Part shown: positions 33,062-41,578 of the stretch, piece after piece
Position numbering within the stretch: the first letter of the stretch is position 1
Layout of the letters: every line of letters starts with the position of its first letter
Source of the DNA: Candidatus Gastranaerophilales bacterium
GTDB taxonomy: Bacteria; Cyanobacteriota; Vampirovibrionia; Gastranaerophilales; Gastranaerophilaceae
DNA length: 64,000 nt
Reading direction: 5' to 3'
Assembly: GCA_944323035.1 (NCBI GenBank)
Contig: CALUQY010000009.1
Span: 23,550 to 87,549 of the forward strand
Notes under the pieces: generated by a model
Told to the model about the DNA's origin: nothing
Seen by the model: only the letters and a program-made list of their open reading frames with translations
Databases searched by the model: none
Translations under genes and position numbers: made by a program

Positions 33062-34828
33062 ATGTTTAAAAAGCTTTTATATGTATTATGTTCTATCGCA
33101 CTGACGCTTCTGGTTTTTTACGGATTCACCCATTCAGGGCTGGACGCATTTATTGACGGAATAGAAAATAAAACTTTTGATTTAAGACAAAGTGTTATTT
33201 CAAAACACAGAGCTGCCTCTAAAGATATTGTGATTATAACGATTGACGATGCAAGCTACGAGTACGCGCTTGATAATATCGGGGAATGGCCGCTGCCGCG
33301 CGGACTTTATGCTGATTTAGTGGAATTTGTCGAACAGCAGAACCCGCGGCTGATTGCTTTTGATATGCTCTTTGTAAAATCTGCCAAAAATAACACGGCT
33401 GATGATAAAAGGCTGGCGAATGTGTTCAAAAAATATGATAATGTTTTCACAGCTATGAACTTTGATTACCAATCCGAAGATTTGAGAACACCTCAGGATT
33501 TACCGGCGAAGCTGCAAATCAAACTCAATGACCTTTCAAACGATATAAAATTTGAGGAAAACGCGTTTACAAACTACCGCCCGATTTTAGAAGAAATCAT
33601 CAACAACACTTCAAATATCGGCACAGTTAATATTTCGCGCTCTAACGACGGAATTTTGAGAAAAGCGCCGGTACTTGTAAAATACAGGGAAAATTTCTAC
33701 CCGCAAATGTCATTTTTAATGGCATACACGGCAACCGGAAACACTTCCCGCGAACTTACACTCAACGAAAACGGAACTTTGACGTTCTCAGACAGAGTTA
33801 TACCGCTTGATAAAAACGGCAACGCAATTCTTAACTGGTACGGCGCGCGCGGAAGCTATCAGGAAATTCCGCTCTATAAAATTATCAAAAAAATGAACGG
33901 GGAAAATGTTCAGCTTAACGCTGATTTTAAAGACAAAATAGTTTTTGTCGGCATGACCGCAAACAGCCTGTTCGATTTGAAAACGACACCTACGGATAAA
34001 CTTTTCCCCGGAGTTGAAGTTCTTGCAACTTATGTAAATAATATTTTAGACAACGATTTTGTCACCAAAGCACCTGTTGGCTGCACAATCCTTTTGAGTG
34101 TAATAATTTCTTTAATCATAGGTTTTATTACGCTTAAATTTGTATCTGCAAGCGCGATGATTTTCCTGACGCTCTTAACTTATATGGGCTACACAATTTT
34201 CACCTTCCAGATGATGAAACACTTTAACTTCTGGGTTGATCTTGTATCCCCGTTGATTTTTGCAACGATTGTATTCATTGCAATGCTTATTGTGAAATAC
34301 CTTATCAAATCAAAAGACTTTGAGCTTCAATATAAACTTGCAACAACGGACGGTCTGACAGGGCTTTATAACCACAGGTATTTTCAGGAACAAATGCTTA
34401 ACACTCTTGAGCATGCTAAACGCTACGAAACAGAATTTTCTCTGATAATCATTGATATAGATTACTTTAAGAAATTCAACGACAGCTTCGGACACCAGTG
34501 CGGCGACAGGGTATTAAGACATGTTGCACAAACATTAAAGAAAAATGTCCGTGCAACAGATATCGTTTGCCGCTACGGCGGAGAAGAAATGAGCATAATC
34601 CTGCCGAATATCGGCAGACAGGACGCAATTTTCACCGCAGAAAAGCTTTGCAAAACGATTGCGGAACAAAATATTCACACCAACAATGACAAAACTGCTA
34701 AAGTAACAATCAGTCTGGGGGTTGCGACATATCCTCAAGATGCACAAACCACACAGGATTTAATAAAGATTGCTGACGACCGGCTTTATAAAGCAAAAGA
34801 AAACGGAAGAAATCAGGTCGGAGGGTAA
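33062..34828 (+). CDS. CHASE2-GGDEF diguanylate cyclase
   Basis: 588 residues. An N-terminal membrane helix (~5-25) is followed by an extracytoplasmic CHASE2 sensor (~28-335; ENKTFDLRQS, IVIITIDDAS, WPLPRGLYADLV, FPGVEVLATYVNNIL). Three membrane helices (~340-415) and a GGDEF domain follow. The signature is GGEEM (506-510), active-type, with an RxxD inhibitory site (R497-D500) five residues before it, so c-di-GMP synthesis with product inhibition is expected. AGGAAGAGAATT precedes the ATG. It is the only c-di-GMP enzyme in the window. Confidence 0.93.
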   Translation: MFKKLLYVLCSIALTLLVFYGFTHSGLDAFIDGIENKTFDLRQSVISKHRAASKDIVIITIDDASYEYALDNIGEWPLPRGLYADLVEFVEQQNPRLIAFDMLFVKSAKNNTADDKRLANVFKKYDNVFTAMNFDYQSEDLRTPQDLPAKLQIKLNDLSNDIKFEENAFTNYRPILEEIINNTSNIGTVNISRSNDGILRKAPVLVKYRENFYPQMSFLMAYTATGNTSRELTLNENGTLTFSDRVIPLDKNGNAILNWYGARGSYQEIPLYKIIKKMNGENVQLNADFKDKIVFVGMTANSLFDLKTTPTDKLFPGVEVLATYVNNILDNDFVTKAPVGCTILLSVIISLIIGFITLKFVSASAMIFLTLLTYMGYTIFTFQMMKHFNFWVDLVSPLIFATIVFIAMLIVKYLIKSKDFELQYKLATTDGLTGLYNHRYFQEQMLNTLEHAKRYETEFSLIIIDIDYFKKFNDSFGHQCGDRVLRHVAQTLKKNVRATDIVCRYGGEEMSIILPNIGRQDAIFTAEKLCKTIAEQNIHTNNDKTAKVTISLGVATYPQDAQTTQDLIKIADDRLYKAKENGRNQVGG

Positions 34829-34932
34829 ACCAATGACGAATACGTTACGTCATCCACGCTTACTTTGTTCGTAGTCCGGTCGCACGGGTTCATTAAACAA
34901 TTTTTTATCCTTGTCAATGCCCGATGGTTATA

Positions 34933-36495
34933 TCATGTTTTTTGTCTGCGAATTTTATGGCTCGTTGTTTTACAGAAAAGCAATAACGGAATAACTGCAA
35001 AACACAACGCACCAAAAATTCTAAACGCATCCATAAATGCCATTAAGGTTGACTGCTGGATTAATTGTCTGTACATCTGGTATTGTGCCATGTGATTTGC
35101 CATATCAGGGGCAGTGTATTGCATTAACGCGCCGCCCATACTTTTCAATCTTATTATAAAGTTCTCGTTCAACGGGCTGAGGTTTCCGACAAGCATATAT
35201 TGGTGAACCTGTGCAAACCGCGTCAACATTGTTCCGACAACAGAAGTTCCGATTGCGCTCCCGATATTTTTCAATAGGTTTTGAAGCCCCGTTGCATTTG
35301 TCATCTGTTCATTTGTAAGCGTTTCAACCGAAATCGCAATAATCGGAATCATAGCCAGACCCATTCCCAGCCCCATAATAAAATTCGGGATTACAATATT
35401 AATGCTTGCTATCTGGAGGTTTAACGAGCCAAATATGAAAGTCGAAGTCCCAAGCAGTGTCAGCCCGACTGCAACCAGAATTCTTTTATTAATTCTATCT
35501 GCAAGAAAAGAACAAAGCCCGATTGCCGCCAGCGCACCGAACCCGCGCGGCATCATTGTCGCACCGCTCAAAAATGCAGTATACCCGAGCATATTTTGCA
35601 AAAACTGGGGCAATATCGCAAGCGACGCATACAGAACTCCCTGCATTACAATTTGTATTATTGTTCCGGCAGAATAATTCTTATCTTTAAACACCGCCAA
35701 ATCGACAAGCGAATCTTTATTTAGCAACTGTGATATAAAAAATGCAATACAAAATACTACCGAAAATCCAAACGTCCAGCAAATCCACGTTGCATTAAAC
35801 CAGTCGGCGTTATTTCCCTTATCCAGAACCACCTGCAATGTTATAAGCCACAGGGATAGAGTTATAAATCCGACGGTATCAATCTTAACACCTTTTTGCC
35901 TGCGAGCATAGGGCGGGTCATACAGCAATTTTTTAGAAAGCAATACTGCAAGGCAGCCAAACGGGATATTAATATAAAAAATCCACGGCCATGACCAGTT
36001 ATCCGTAATCCATCCGCCTAAAACAGGCCCGATAATCGGTGCAACGATTACACCCAGCCCGAAAACTGACATGGCAAGCCCGCGTTTCTCTTTCGGAAAC
36101 CCTTCCAGCAAAATTGCCTGCCCGAGCGGCAAAATTCCGCCGCCGCCAAATCCCTGTAAAATTCTGGCGAAAATCATAAATTCAATGTTTCTTGCCATAC
36201 CGCAAAGCATTGAGGCAAATGAAAACAGAAAAAGACTGAACATAAAAAAGTTTTTACGTCCCATAAGCTTACTGAACCAGCCGACAGTCGGAATTACAAT
36301 TCCGCCTGCAATCATATAGCTTGTCAAAATCCACAACGACTCATCACGTGTTGCCGAGAAAGTTCCGGCCATGTGCGGAAGCGCCACGTTCGCAATCGTT
36401 CCGTCAAGAACATAAATAAACATCGCAAGCATCAGGGGAATCGCCGTTACCCACGGATTTCTCTGTATTTCATCTTCCTTTGTTTCCTTTAACAT
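34933..36495 (-). CDS. DHA2-family MFS multidrug transporter (EmrB-like), gene 2 of pair
   Basis: 520 residues, 14 predicted helices. WVTAIPLMLAMFIYVLDGTIANVALPHMAG is the DHA2 motif D1, with GGGILPLGQAI, GPVLGGWITDNWSWPWIF (motif C) and RRQKG. Inner-membrane drug/H+ antiporter. It is close to its neighbour (36496) in sequence and probably arose by tandem duplication; the genes abut with no gap. Last gene of the marR-MFP-MFS-MFS operon. Confidence 0.9.
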   Translation of the reverse strand: MLKETKEDEIQRNPWVTAIPLMLAMFIYVLDGTIANVALPHMAGTFSATRDESLWILTSYMIAGGIVIPTVGWFSKLMGRKNFFMFSLFLFSFASMLCGMARNIEFMIFARILQGFGGGGILPLGQAILLEGFPKEKRGLAMSVFGLGVIVAPIIGPVLGGWITDNWSWPWIFYINIPFGCLAVLLSKKLLYDPPYARRQKGVKIDTVGFITLSLWLITLQVVLDKGNNADWFNATWICWTFGFSVVFCIAFFISQLLNKDSLVDLAVFKDKNYSAGTIIQIVMQGVLYASLAILPQFLQNMLGYTAFLSGATMMPRGFGALAAIGLCSFLADRINKRILVAVGLTLLGTSTFIFGSLNLQIASINIVIPNFIMGLGMGLAMIPIIAISVETLTNEQMTNATGLQNLLKNIGSAIGTSVVGTMLTRFAQVHQYMLVGNLSPLNENFIIRLKSMGGALMQYTAPDMANHMAQYQMYRQLIQQSTLMAFMDAFRIFGALCFAVIPLLLFCKTTSHKIRRQKT

Positions 36496-38079
36496 TTACG
36501 GATTTTCTTTATTTTTCTTGTGGTTTTCCTTCAGTATAAACAAAACCGGCAATAAAATAAAGCATGCTATTGAAAATATTTTAAAAGAATCCATATACGC
36601 GCACAGCGTTGATTGCTGAATAAGCTGATTATACAAAAGTTTTGCGCCAAGATATGTAGAATTCAGCATATCTCCAGCCTGTCCGATGAGTGCACCGGCA
36701 TAATTGTTAAGTCTTTCAATATAATTCGGGTTAAGGTCATTCAAATGCTTAACAAGCCCGTACTGGTGAACCTGCGAGAAACGTGAAATCATCGTTGCAA
36801 CAAGTGAAGTTCCCACAGCACCGCCAATTGTTTTCAATAAATTCTGCAGCCCCGAAGCATTCGTCATCTGATCGTCACGAAGCGTTATGCACGAAAGTGT
36901 TGTAATCGGCATCATAGAGAATACAAGTCCCGCACCGAATATAAAGTTCGGAATGGCAATATTCATCGGGTTAATTTGCAAATTCAGCAATCCCAGCATC
37001 CAGCCGCCTGTGCCAAGGCAGGCAAGCCCTATTATCCCGTAAGTTTTATAGCTTAAACGTCCGCCAACTGCACCAAAAATTAATAAAGATAACAATGCAC
37101 CCAAACCTCTCGGCATAATTGCAAGACCGCTTGTAAATGAATCGTATCCCAGCATATTTTGAAGCATTTGCGGCAAAATCGCAAGAGAGGCAAGCAAAAC
37201 AGCATTTATCATTATCAACATGCCGGTTCCGAAAAGATAATTCACATCTTTTAACACATCAAGCTTAACAAGCGGTTTTTTACCTCTAACCTGTGATATA
37301 AAGAACAAAATACAACCTATCAGGGCAACTGCGCTGAACCAGCAGACCCACGGTGCATTAAACCAGTCCGCATCATTACCTTTATCAAATACTATCTGCA
37401 ATGGTATCAGCCATACGCAAAGCCATAAAAACCCGAACTTATCAAGGTGAATATTTTTTTGCCGTCTTGCATAAGGCGGATCTTCAAGAAATTTTTTGGC
37501 AAGTATGATACAAATACAGCCGACCGGAATGTTAATCAGGAAAATATAAGGCCACGACCAGTTTTCTGTAATCCAGCCGCCTAAAACCGGCCCTACAATC
37601 GGCGCAACAATTACAACGAGTCCGAAAACTGCCATTGCTTTGTTTCTGGCTTCACCTTTGAAGCTTTCCATTGTAATCGCCTGCGCCATAGGCATAAGAC
37701 AGCCGCCGCCGATACCCTGCAATGCTCTTGCTATAACTATCATCCCTATAGAATTTGATATTGCACATAGGAATGATGCCAGCGTAAAGAGAAAAACTCC
37801 CATGATAAAGAAGTTCTTTCTTCCAAAAAGTTTACAGAAGAAATCAATCATCGGGATAACAATACTGCTTGCCATCAAATAGCTTGTCAAAACCCAGATT
37901 GATTCCTGATTGCTGACGGAATATGTTCCGGCGATATGCGGCAGCGCTACGTTTGCGACTGTTTCATCCAGCGCATACATAAACGTTGCAACCATGACCG
38001 GAAATATTAAAAGCCACGGGTTTCCGGAGGGTTTCCACTCTTCTTGCGGGGTTTGTTGTGTTACTAATTCATCTGCCAT
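36496..38079 (-). CDS. DHA2-family MFS multidrug transporter (EmrB-like), gene 1 of pair
   Basis: 527 residues with the same 14-helix DHA2 plan: LLIFPVMVATFMYALDETVANVALPHIAG, GGGCLMPMAQAI, GPVLGGWITENWSWPYIF. It lies 12 bp after the membrane-fusion gene and directly abuts the second transporter. D to E and other changes at equivalent positions of the two copies (LDGT versus LDET) suggest different substrates or a heteromeric pump. Confidence 0.9.
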   Translation of the reverse strand: MADELVTQQTPQEEWKPSGNPWLLIFPVMVATFMYALDETVANVALPHIAGTYSVSNQESIWVLTSYLMASSIVIPMIDFFCKLFGRKNFFIMGVFLFTLASFLCAISNSIGMIVIARALQGIGGGCLMPMAQAITMESFKGEARNKAMAVFGLVVIVAPIVGPVLGGWITENWSWPYIFLINIPVGCICIILAKKFLEDPPYARRQKNIHLDKFGFLWLCVWLIPLQIVFDKGNDADWFNAPWVCWFSAVALIGCILFFISQVRGKKPLVKLDVLKDVNYLFGTGMLIMINAVLLASLAILPQMLQNMLGYDSFTSGLAIMPRGLGALLSLLIFGAVGGRLSYKTYGIIGLACLGTGGWMLGLLNLQINPMNIAIPNFIFGAGLVFSMMPITTLSCITLRDDQMTNASGLQNLLKTIGGAVGTSLVATMISRFSQVHQYGLVKHLNDLNPNYIERLNNYAGALIGQAGDMLNSTYLGAKLLYNQLIQQSTLCAYMDSFKIFSIACFILLPVLFILKENHKKNKENP

Positions 38080-38091
38080 TTTATTTCTTCA

Positions 38092-39090
38092 CTATCTGAC
38101 TTTAACTTTTGGTATAACTGACATGCCAGGAATGACTTTGTATTCTTCTCTGTCATAATCTTCTGTGATAACAATTTTTACAGGTATTCTCTGAACAATT
38201 TTAACAAATGAACCTACTGCGTTTTCAGGCGGGAAAAGGCTCGCTTTAGCACCGGAACTTCTCTGGATACTGTCAATTTTCCCTTTGAAAACTTTCCCAG
38301 GATAAGTATCAATTTTAATATCAACCGGCTGACCTTCTTTCATGTGCGTAAGCTGGTTTTCTTTATAGTTCGCAACAATCCACACATTATCGGGAACTAT
38401 TGTGAATAAAGGTGTTCCGACTTGCGCATACATACCTTTTTCAACACGTCTTGACGTAACGTAACCTGATTGAGGAGCAATAATTTCAGTATATTTCAAC
38501 TGCTGTGCAGCCCAATCTCTTTGAGCTTTAATCTCTTTCAAATCAGCATCGGCAACTCTGTCCTTGCTTTCAGAAAATAAGCTTTGTTCCGCACTTGTAT
38601 GTCCAGCCATTGCTGAATCGTATTTAGCCTGTGCGTTATCAAGCGTTTGCTTTGAAACCGCACCTTTTGCGTACAAATTCTTATAACGTTCCAAATCCTT
38701 TTTAGCGACTTCAATATCAGTTTGTCTTGCGTTGAAGTTTGCCCTTGCATTTTTTTGATTTAAAAGCGTTTTTTCATACTTAGCTTCAGCCTGTTCAAGT
38801 TTAATTTTATAGTCAATATCATCAATTCTTGCAACCACATCGCCCGCGTGAATATACTGGTTATCAGTTACAAAAACTTCTACAATTTCACCGCTGACTT
38901 TCGGCGCTACCGAGACTGTTGTTGTTTCTACATAAGCGTCATCCGTTGACTGGAAACGCAGTACATCATGTATAAAAAAGCCCAAACATACCACCACGGC
39001 AGCAACTATTGTAATCACTGCCCACAGCGGCATCTTCTTCTTTTGTTTAACTTCTTCTGTTTGTTGTTCTGTTTGATTTTCTTCTGCCAT
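38092..39090 (-). CDS. Membrane-fusion (adaptor) protein, EmrA/HlyD type
   Basis: 332 residues. A cytoplasmic Gln/Lys-rich start and one membrane helix (~19-42, WAVITIVAAVVVCLGFFIHDVL) precede a biotinyl-lipoyl-like domain (VSGEIVEVFVTDNQYIHAGDVVARID), a coiled-coil hairpin (~80-175) and a beta barrel. It links the inner-membrane MFS to the outer-membrane channel across the periplasm. It follows marR by 12 bp. Confidence 0.92.
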   Translation of the reverse strand: MAEENQTEQQTEEVKQKKKMPLWAVITIVAAVVVCLGFFIHDVLRFQSTDDAYVETTTVSVAPKVSGEIVEVFVTDNQYIHAGDVVARIDDIDYKIKLEQAEAKYEKTLLNQKNARANFNARQTDIEVAKKDLERYKNLYAKGAVSKQTLDNAQAKYDSAMAGHTSAEQSLFSESKDRVADADLKEIKAQRDWAAQQLKYTEIIAPQSGYVTSRRVEKGMYAQVGTPLFTIVPDNVWIVANYKENQLTHMKEGQPVDIKIDTYPGKVFKGKIDSIQRSSGAKASLFPPENAVGSFVKIVQRIPVKIVITEDYDREEYKVIPGMSVIPKVKVR

Positions 39091-39102
39091 ATCTACCTCA
39101 TC

Positions 39103-39558
39103 TTATATATTCATATTTACTATTTCTAAAAGAGTTTCTCTAAGTTTTTTGAGAGATTTTTGTGTCTTTTCGATTTCTTTCTTTGACACAGTTTTCTCAA
39201 AACTGTTAAATAACTGTTCAAATCGTTCATTAACCTCTTCAAGTTTTTGGTGTCCTTTTTCGGTAATACCCATTTTTTTTACAAGTCTATTATTTTTAAG
39301 ATCAATAAAACGGGTAATAAAACCTTTTTCTTCCAAAGAATCCAAAATTCTTCCTGTATTAGCTCTATCCTTAAATATTAACTTAGCTAAATCTCTTTGG
39401 CAAATTCCGGCATTGCAAAAAATTGTATCAAGAGCTGCATGCTCAAGAGGTGTAATTCCTAGAGCCAATTTTTCAAATACTTGTTCGCCGAGTTTCTTCA
39501 TAACATTTGAGGTTAACTGTAAATCGTAATAAATTGAATCTATATAATGGTTATTCAT
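39103..39558 (-). CDS. MarR-family regulator of the efflux operon
   Basis: 151 residues. Winged helix with GICQRDLAKLIFKDRANTGRILDSLEEKGFITR and the beta wing DLKNNRLVKKMGITEKG, flanked by dimerisation helices, the usual MarR architecture. First gene of the operon that it most likely represses. Its promoter overlaps a perfect TATGTTAACATA palindrome (39618-39629). Ligand unknown; probably an exported drug or phenolic. Confidence 0.92.
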   Translation of the reverse strand: MNNHYIDSIYYDLQLTSNVMKKLGEQVFEKLALGITPLEHAALDTIFCNAGICQRDLAKLIFKDRANTGRILDSLEEKGFITRFIDLKNNRLVKKMGITEKGHQKLEEVNERFEQLFNSFEKTVSKKEIEKTQKSLKKLRETLLEIVNMNI

Positions 39559-39617
39559 ATCTTCCTTATAATTTCAATCTTTGTTTCAAAAATTACATGT
39601 TGCATTTACAACAAAGT

Positions 39618-39648
39618 TATGTTAACATACTATCATAAAAAAAGTCAA
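39618..39648 (-). promoter_or_regulatory. marR promoter and palindromic operator
   Basis: Minus strand TTGACT (39643-39648), 18-bp spacer, TAACAT (39619-39624). The perfect 12-bp palindrome TATGTTAACATA (39618-39629) covers the -10. A second inverted repeat, TGTTG-N6-CAACA, lies nearer the gene (39598-39613). Confidence 0.6.
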
Positions 39649-39649
39649 G

Positions 39650-39782
39650 TGCCCGAGAAAGACTTTCAAAAGTCTTTTGAGCGGCGGTCAGACAGCGAGT
39701 CGAGCTTTGGCCTGCTGCGGCGAATATGTTGCGGAGCAACACACGCAAGGACAGGGCAAACAGGCGACGAAGAACTGCTTTT
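39650..39782 (-). repeat. Shortened inverted copy of the 336-bp repeat
   Basis: Read on the minus strand it starts AAAGCAGTTCTTCG, like the other copies, and keeps both ends with most of the middle missing. It ends a few bases before the RBS of the TolC-like gene, so that gene's promoter, if local, lies in or beyond the repeat. Confidence 0.6.
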
Positions 39783-39797
39783 ACAGGAGGACAAAAA

Positions 39798-41198
39798 TTG
39801 AAAAAGATAATAGCGGCAGCACTTTTGCTAAGCATAATGACTACATACAGCATGCCGGCACTGGCCATTAATGCACAGGAAGATACTTCTGCTCCTAAAC
39901 AAAAAAGAAGCCTTTTTGTTAAGAAATCTAAAGTTAAAGATAATAATCAATACAAATTTGATTACATAAATTTAGATTGGTGGGACTCTTTCGGAGATGA
40001 ATACTTATCCGCATACATAAGACAGGCAATCGAGAAAAACCATGATTTGAAAGCATCCTCACTTGTCACACAGGAATACTATCAGGCTATGAAAGCACAA
40101 TTTGCCTCCGAACTTCCGCAGGTTGGCGCCGGATTCCTGCCCGGATTCAGTAAATTCCCGGGAACAACAAGTTCCGGCTGGGGATTTGCGCTCCCGATTT
40201 ATGCAAGTTACGAAGTTGATTTGTTCCTGAAAAACAGAGATAAAACAAAATCAACTAAGAAAACCTTTGAGGCTTCCGTTCAGGATGAGCGTTCAGCACA
40301 TATTTCTGTAGCATCAGCCGTTGGAACAACATATCTTAACATTGTACAAATGGATGAAATGCTGAAAATTCAAGAGGAAATCGTAAATCTTCGTGAAAAT
40401 CTTTACGAGCTTGAAAAATTACGTTTTGAAGAAGGCATTTCCTCCTCAATGGACGTTGTAAACAGCGAAAAAGCTTTTATTACAGCACAAAACAACTTTA
40501 TTGAGATGAAAAAACAACATTACAAAATGTTAAACCAATTTGCGGTTTTAATCGGCGAAAGCCCTGAAAATGCCGACCAGATTAAAAGAAAAACTCTTGC
40601 CGAAATAAATATTTCCAAAACTATTCCGGCAGAAATCGCAACCGAGGTTATCACCAGCCGTCCTGACTACTTAAAGGCAGAAATTGCGGTTGAAAAAGCA
40701 GGGCTGGATGTAAGAGTCGCGAAAAAAGAATTCCTGCCGTCTATCACTATCGGCGGCATGGGAATATTTACGGCAGACGATCTGGGTAGCATGTTTACAA
40801 CAAAAAATATGCTCTTAGGTTTTGGCGGCGGTCTGTTGATGCCGTTATTTACCGGCGGTCAGCGTGTTGCTAATTTAAAAATGAAAAAAGCACAGTATGA
40901 ACGAATTTTGGAAAACTATCTTCAAACCAACCTGACCTCAATCCAAGAGGTTAACGACTCATTATACGTTCTGAAATCTGACGATAAACGATACAACCAG
41001 CTTGTAAAACAATACGATCTGGAAAGCAAAAATTATAAACTCAACGAACAAAAATACGGTGAAGGTATAATTTCAAAATTCGACCTGCTCCGTTACGAAG
41101 AAAACCTGTTGAGTCTGGAACAACAGTTGAACCAGTATAAGACAGAGAGATTAGTAAGCTTCATCGGTCTGTACAAATCAACCGGAAGCAAAATATAA
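39798..41198 (+). CDS. TolC/OprM-like outer-membrane efflux channel
   Basis: 466 residues from a TTG start chosen because AGGAGG lies 8 bp upstream and the signal peptide (KKIIAAALLLSIMTTYSMPALA) starts right there. The frame extends back to 39726 only through repeat sequence. Two OEP repeats of long helices and beta strands (LKASSLVTQEYYQAMKAQFASELPQVG; TSRPDYLKAEIAVEKAGLDVRVAKKEFLPSI) are typical of RND/MFS-linked OMFs. It completes a tripartite pump with the divergent HlyD and DHA2 proteins and shows that the cell has an outer membrane. Confidence 0.92.
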   Translation: MKKIIAAALLLSIMTTYSMPALAINAQEDTSAPKQKRSLFVKKSKVKDNNQYKFDYINLDWWDSFGDEYLSAYIRQAIEKNHDLKASSLVTQEYYQAMKAQFASELPQVGAGFLPGFSKFPGTTSSGWGFALPIYASYEVDLFLKNRDKTKSTKKTFEASVQDERSAHISVASAVGTTYLNIVQMDEMLKIQEEIVNLRENLYELEKLRFEEGISSSMDVVNSEKAFITAQNNFIEMKKQHYKMLNQFAVLIGESPENADQIKRKTLAEINISKTIPAEIATEVITSRPDYLKAEIAVEKAGLDVRVAKKEFLPSITIGGMGIFTADDLGSMFTTKNMLLGFGGGLLMPLFTGGQRVANLKMKKAQYERILENYLQTNLTSIQEVNDSLYVLKSDDKRYNQLVKQYDLESKNYKLNEQKYGEGIISKFDLLRYEENLLSLEQQLNQYKTERLVSFIGLYKSTGSKI

Positions 41199-41278
41199 TT
41201 CATAACGCTGGCAGCTAACCAGTAAACCGGATATAGCAGTGGCTCAGCCACCTCTTTTTAACTGAACTCTATTTCTGT

Positions 41279-41308
41279 GGCACCCTTTACAGGTGCCTTT
41301 ATTTTTTG
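41279..41308 (+). terminator. Terminator after the TolC-like gene
   Basis: GGCACC / GGTGCC stem with a 7-nt loop, then TTTATTTTTT. Confidence 0.8.
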
Positions 41309-41318
41309 ATTACGCAGG

Positions 41319-41347
41319 TTGACAGTTCCGGAAACATAGTTTAAAAT
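41319..41347 (+). promoter_or_regulatory. Sigma-70 promoter of pilin locus 3
   Basis: TTGACA (41319-41324), 17-bp spacer, TAAAAT (41342-41347). Consensus -35; placed as at loci 1, 2 and 4. Confidence 0.75.
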
Positions 41348-41578
41348 TATTAATAGATAATTGAAAAACAGACAATAAGGCAATAAGTGAATAAGGCAAT
41401 GAGTCGTTATGACAAAATGAAAATAAAAAGTCCTATTGCCCTAATGCCTTAATGACCTATTGCCTTATACAAGTAGGTTGGGCTTGCCAGCCCAACGCAA
41501 CAAAAAGAATGTTCCGGCGTTTTTGCCGGTAGCATAATTAGACCCGGGAGATAGCCCGGAGAAAGGATAGAAAAACTT
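41348..41578 (+). promoter_or_regulatory. Structured 5' leader of pilin locus 3
   Basis: Long imperfect inverted repeat 41378-41466 (AAGGCAATAAG... against its complement CTATTGCCTT), then the GTTGGGCT hairpin (41477-41496), GACCCGGGAG/CCCGG and RBS GAAAGGATAG. Nearly identical to 55109-55312 except at the promoter. Confidence 0.65.
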
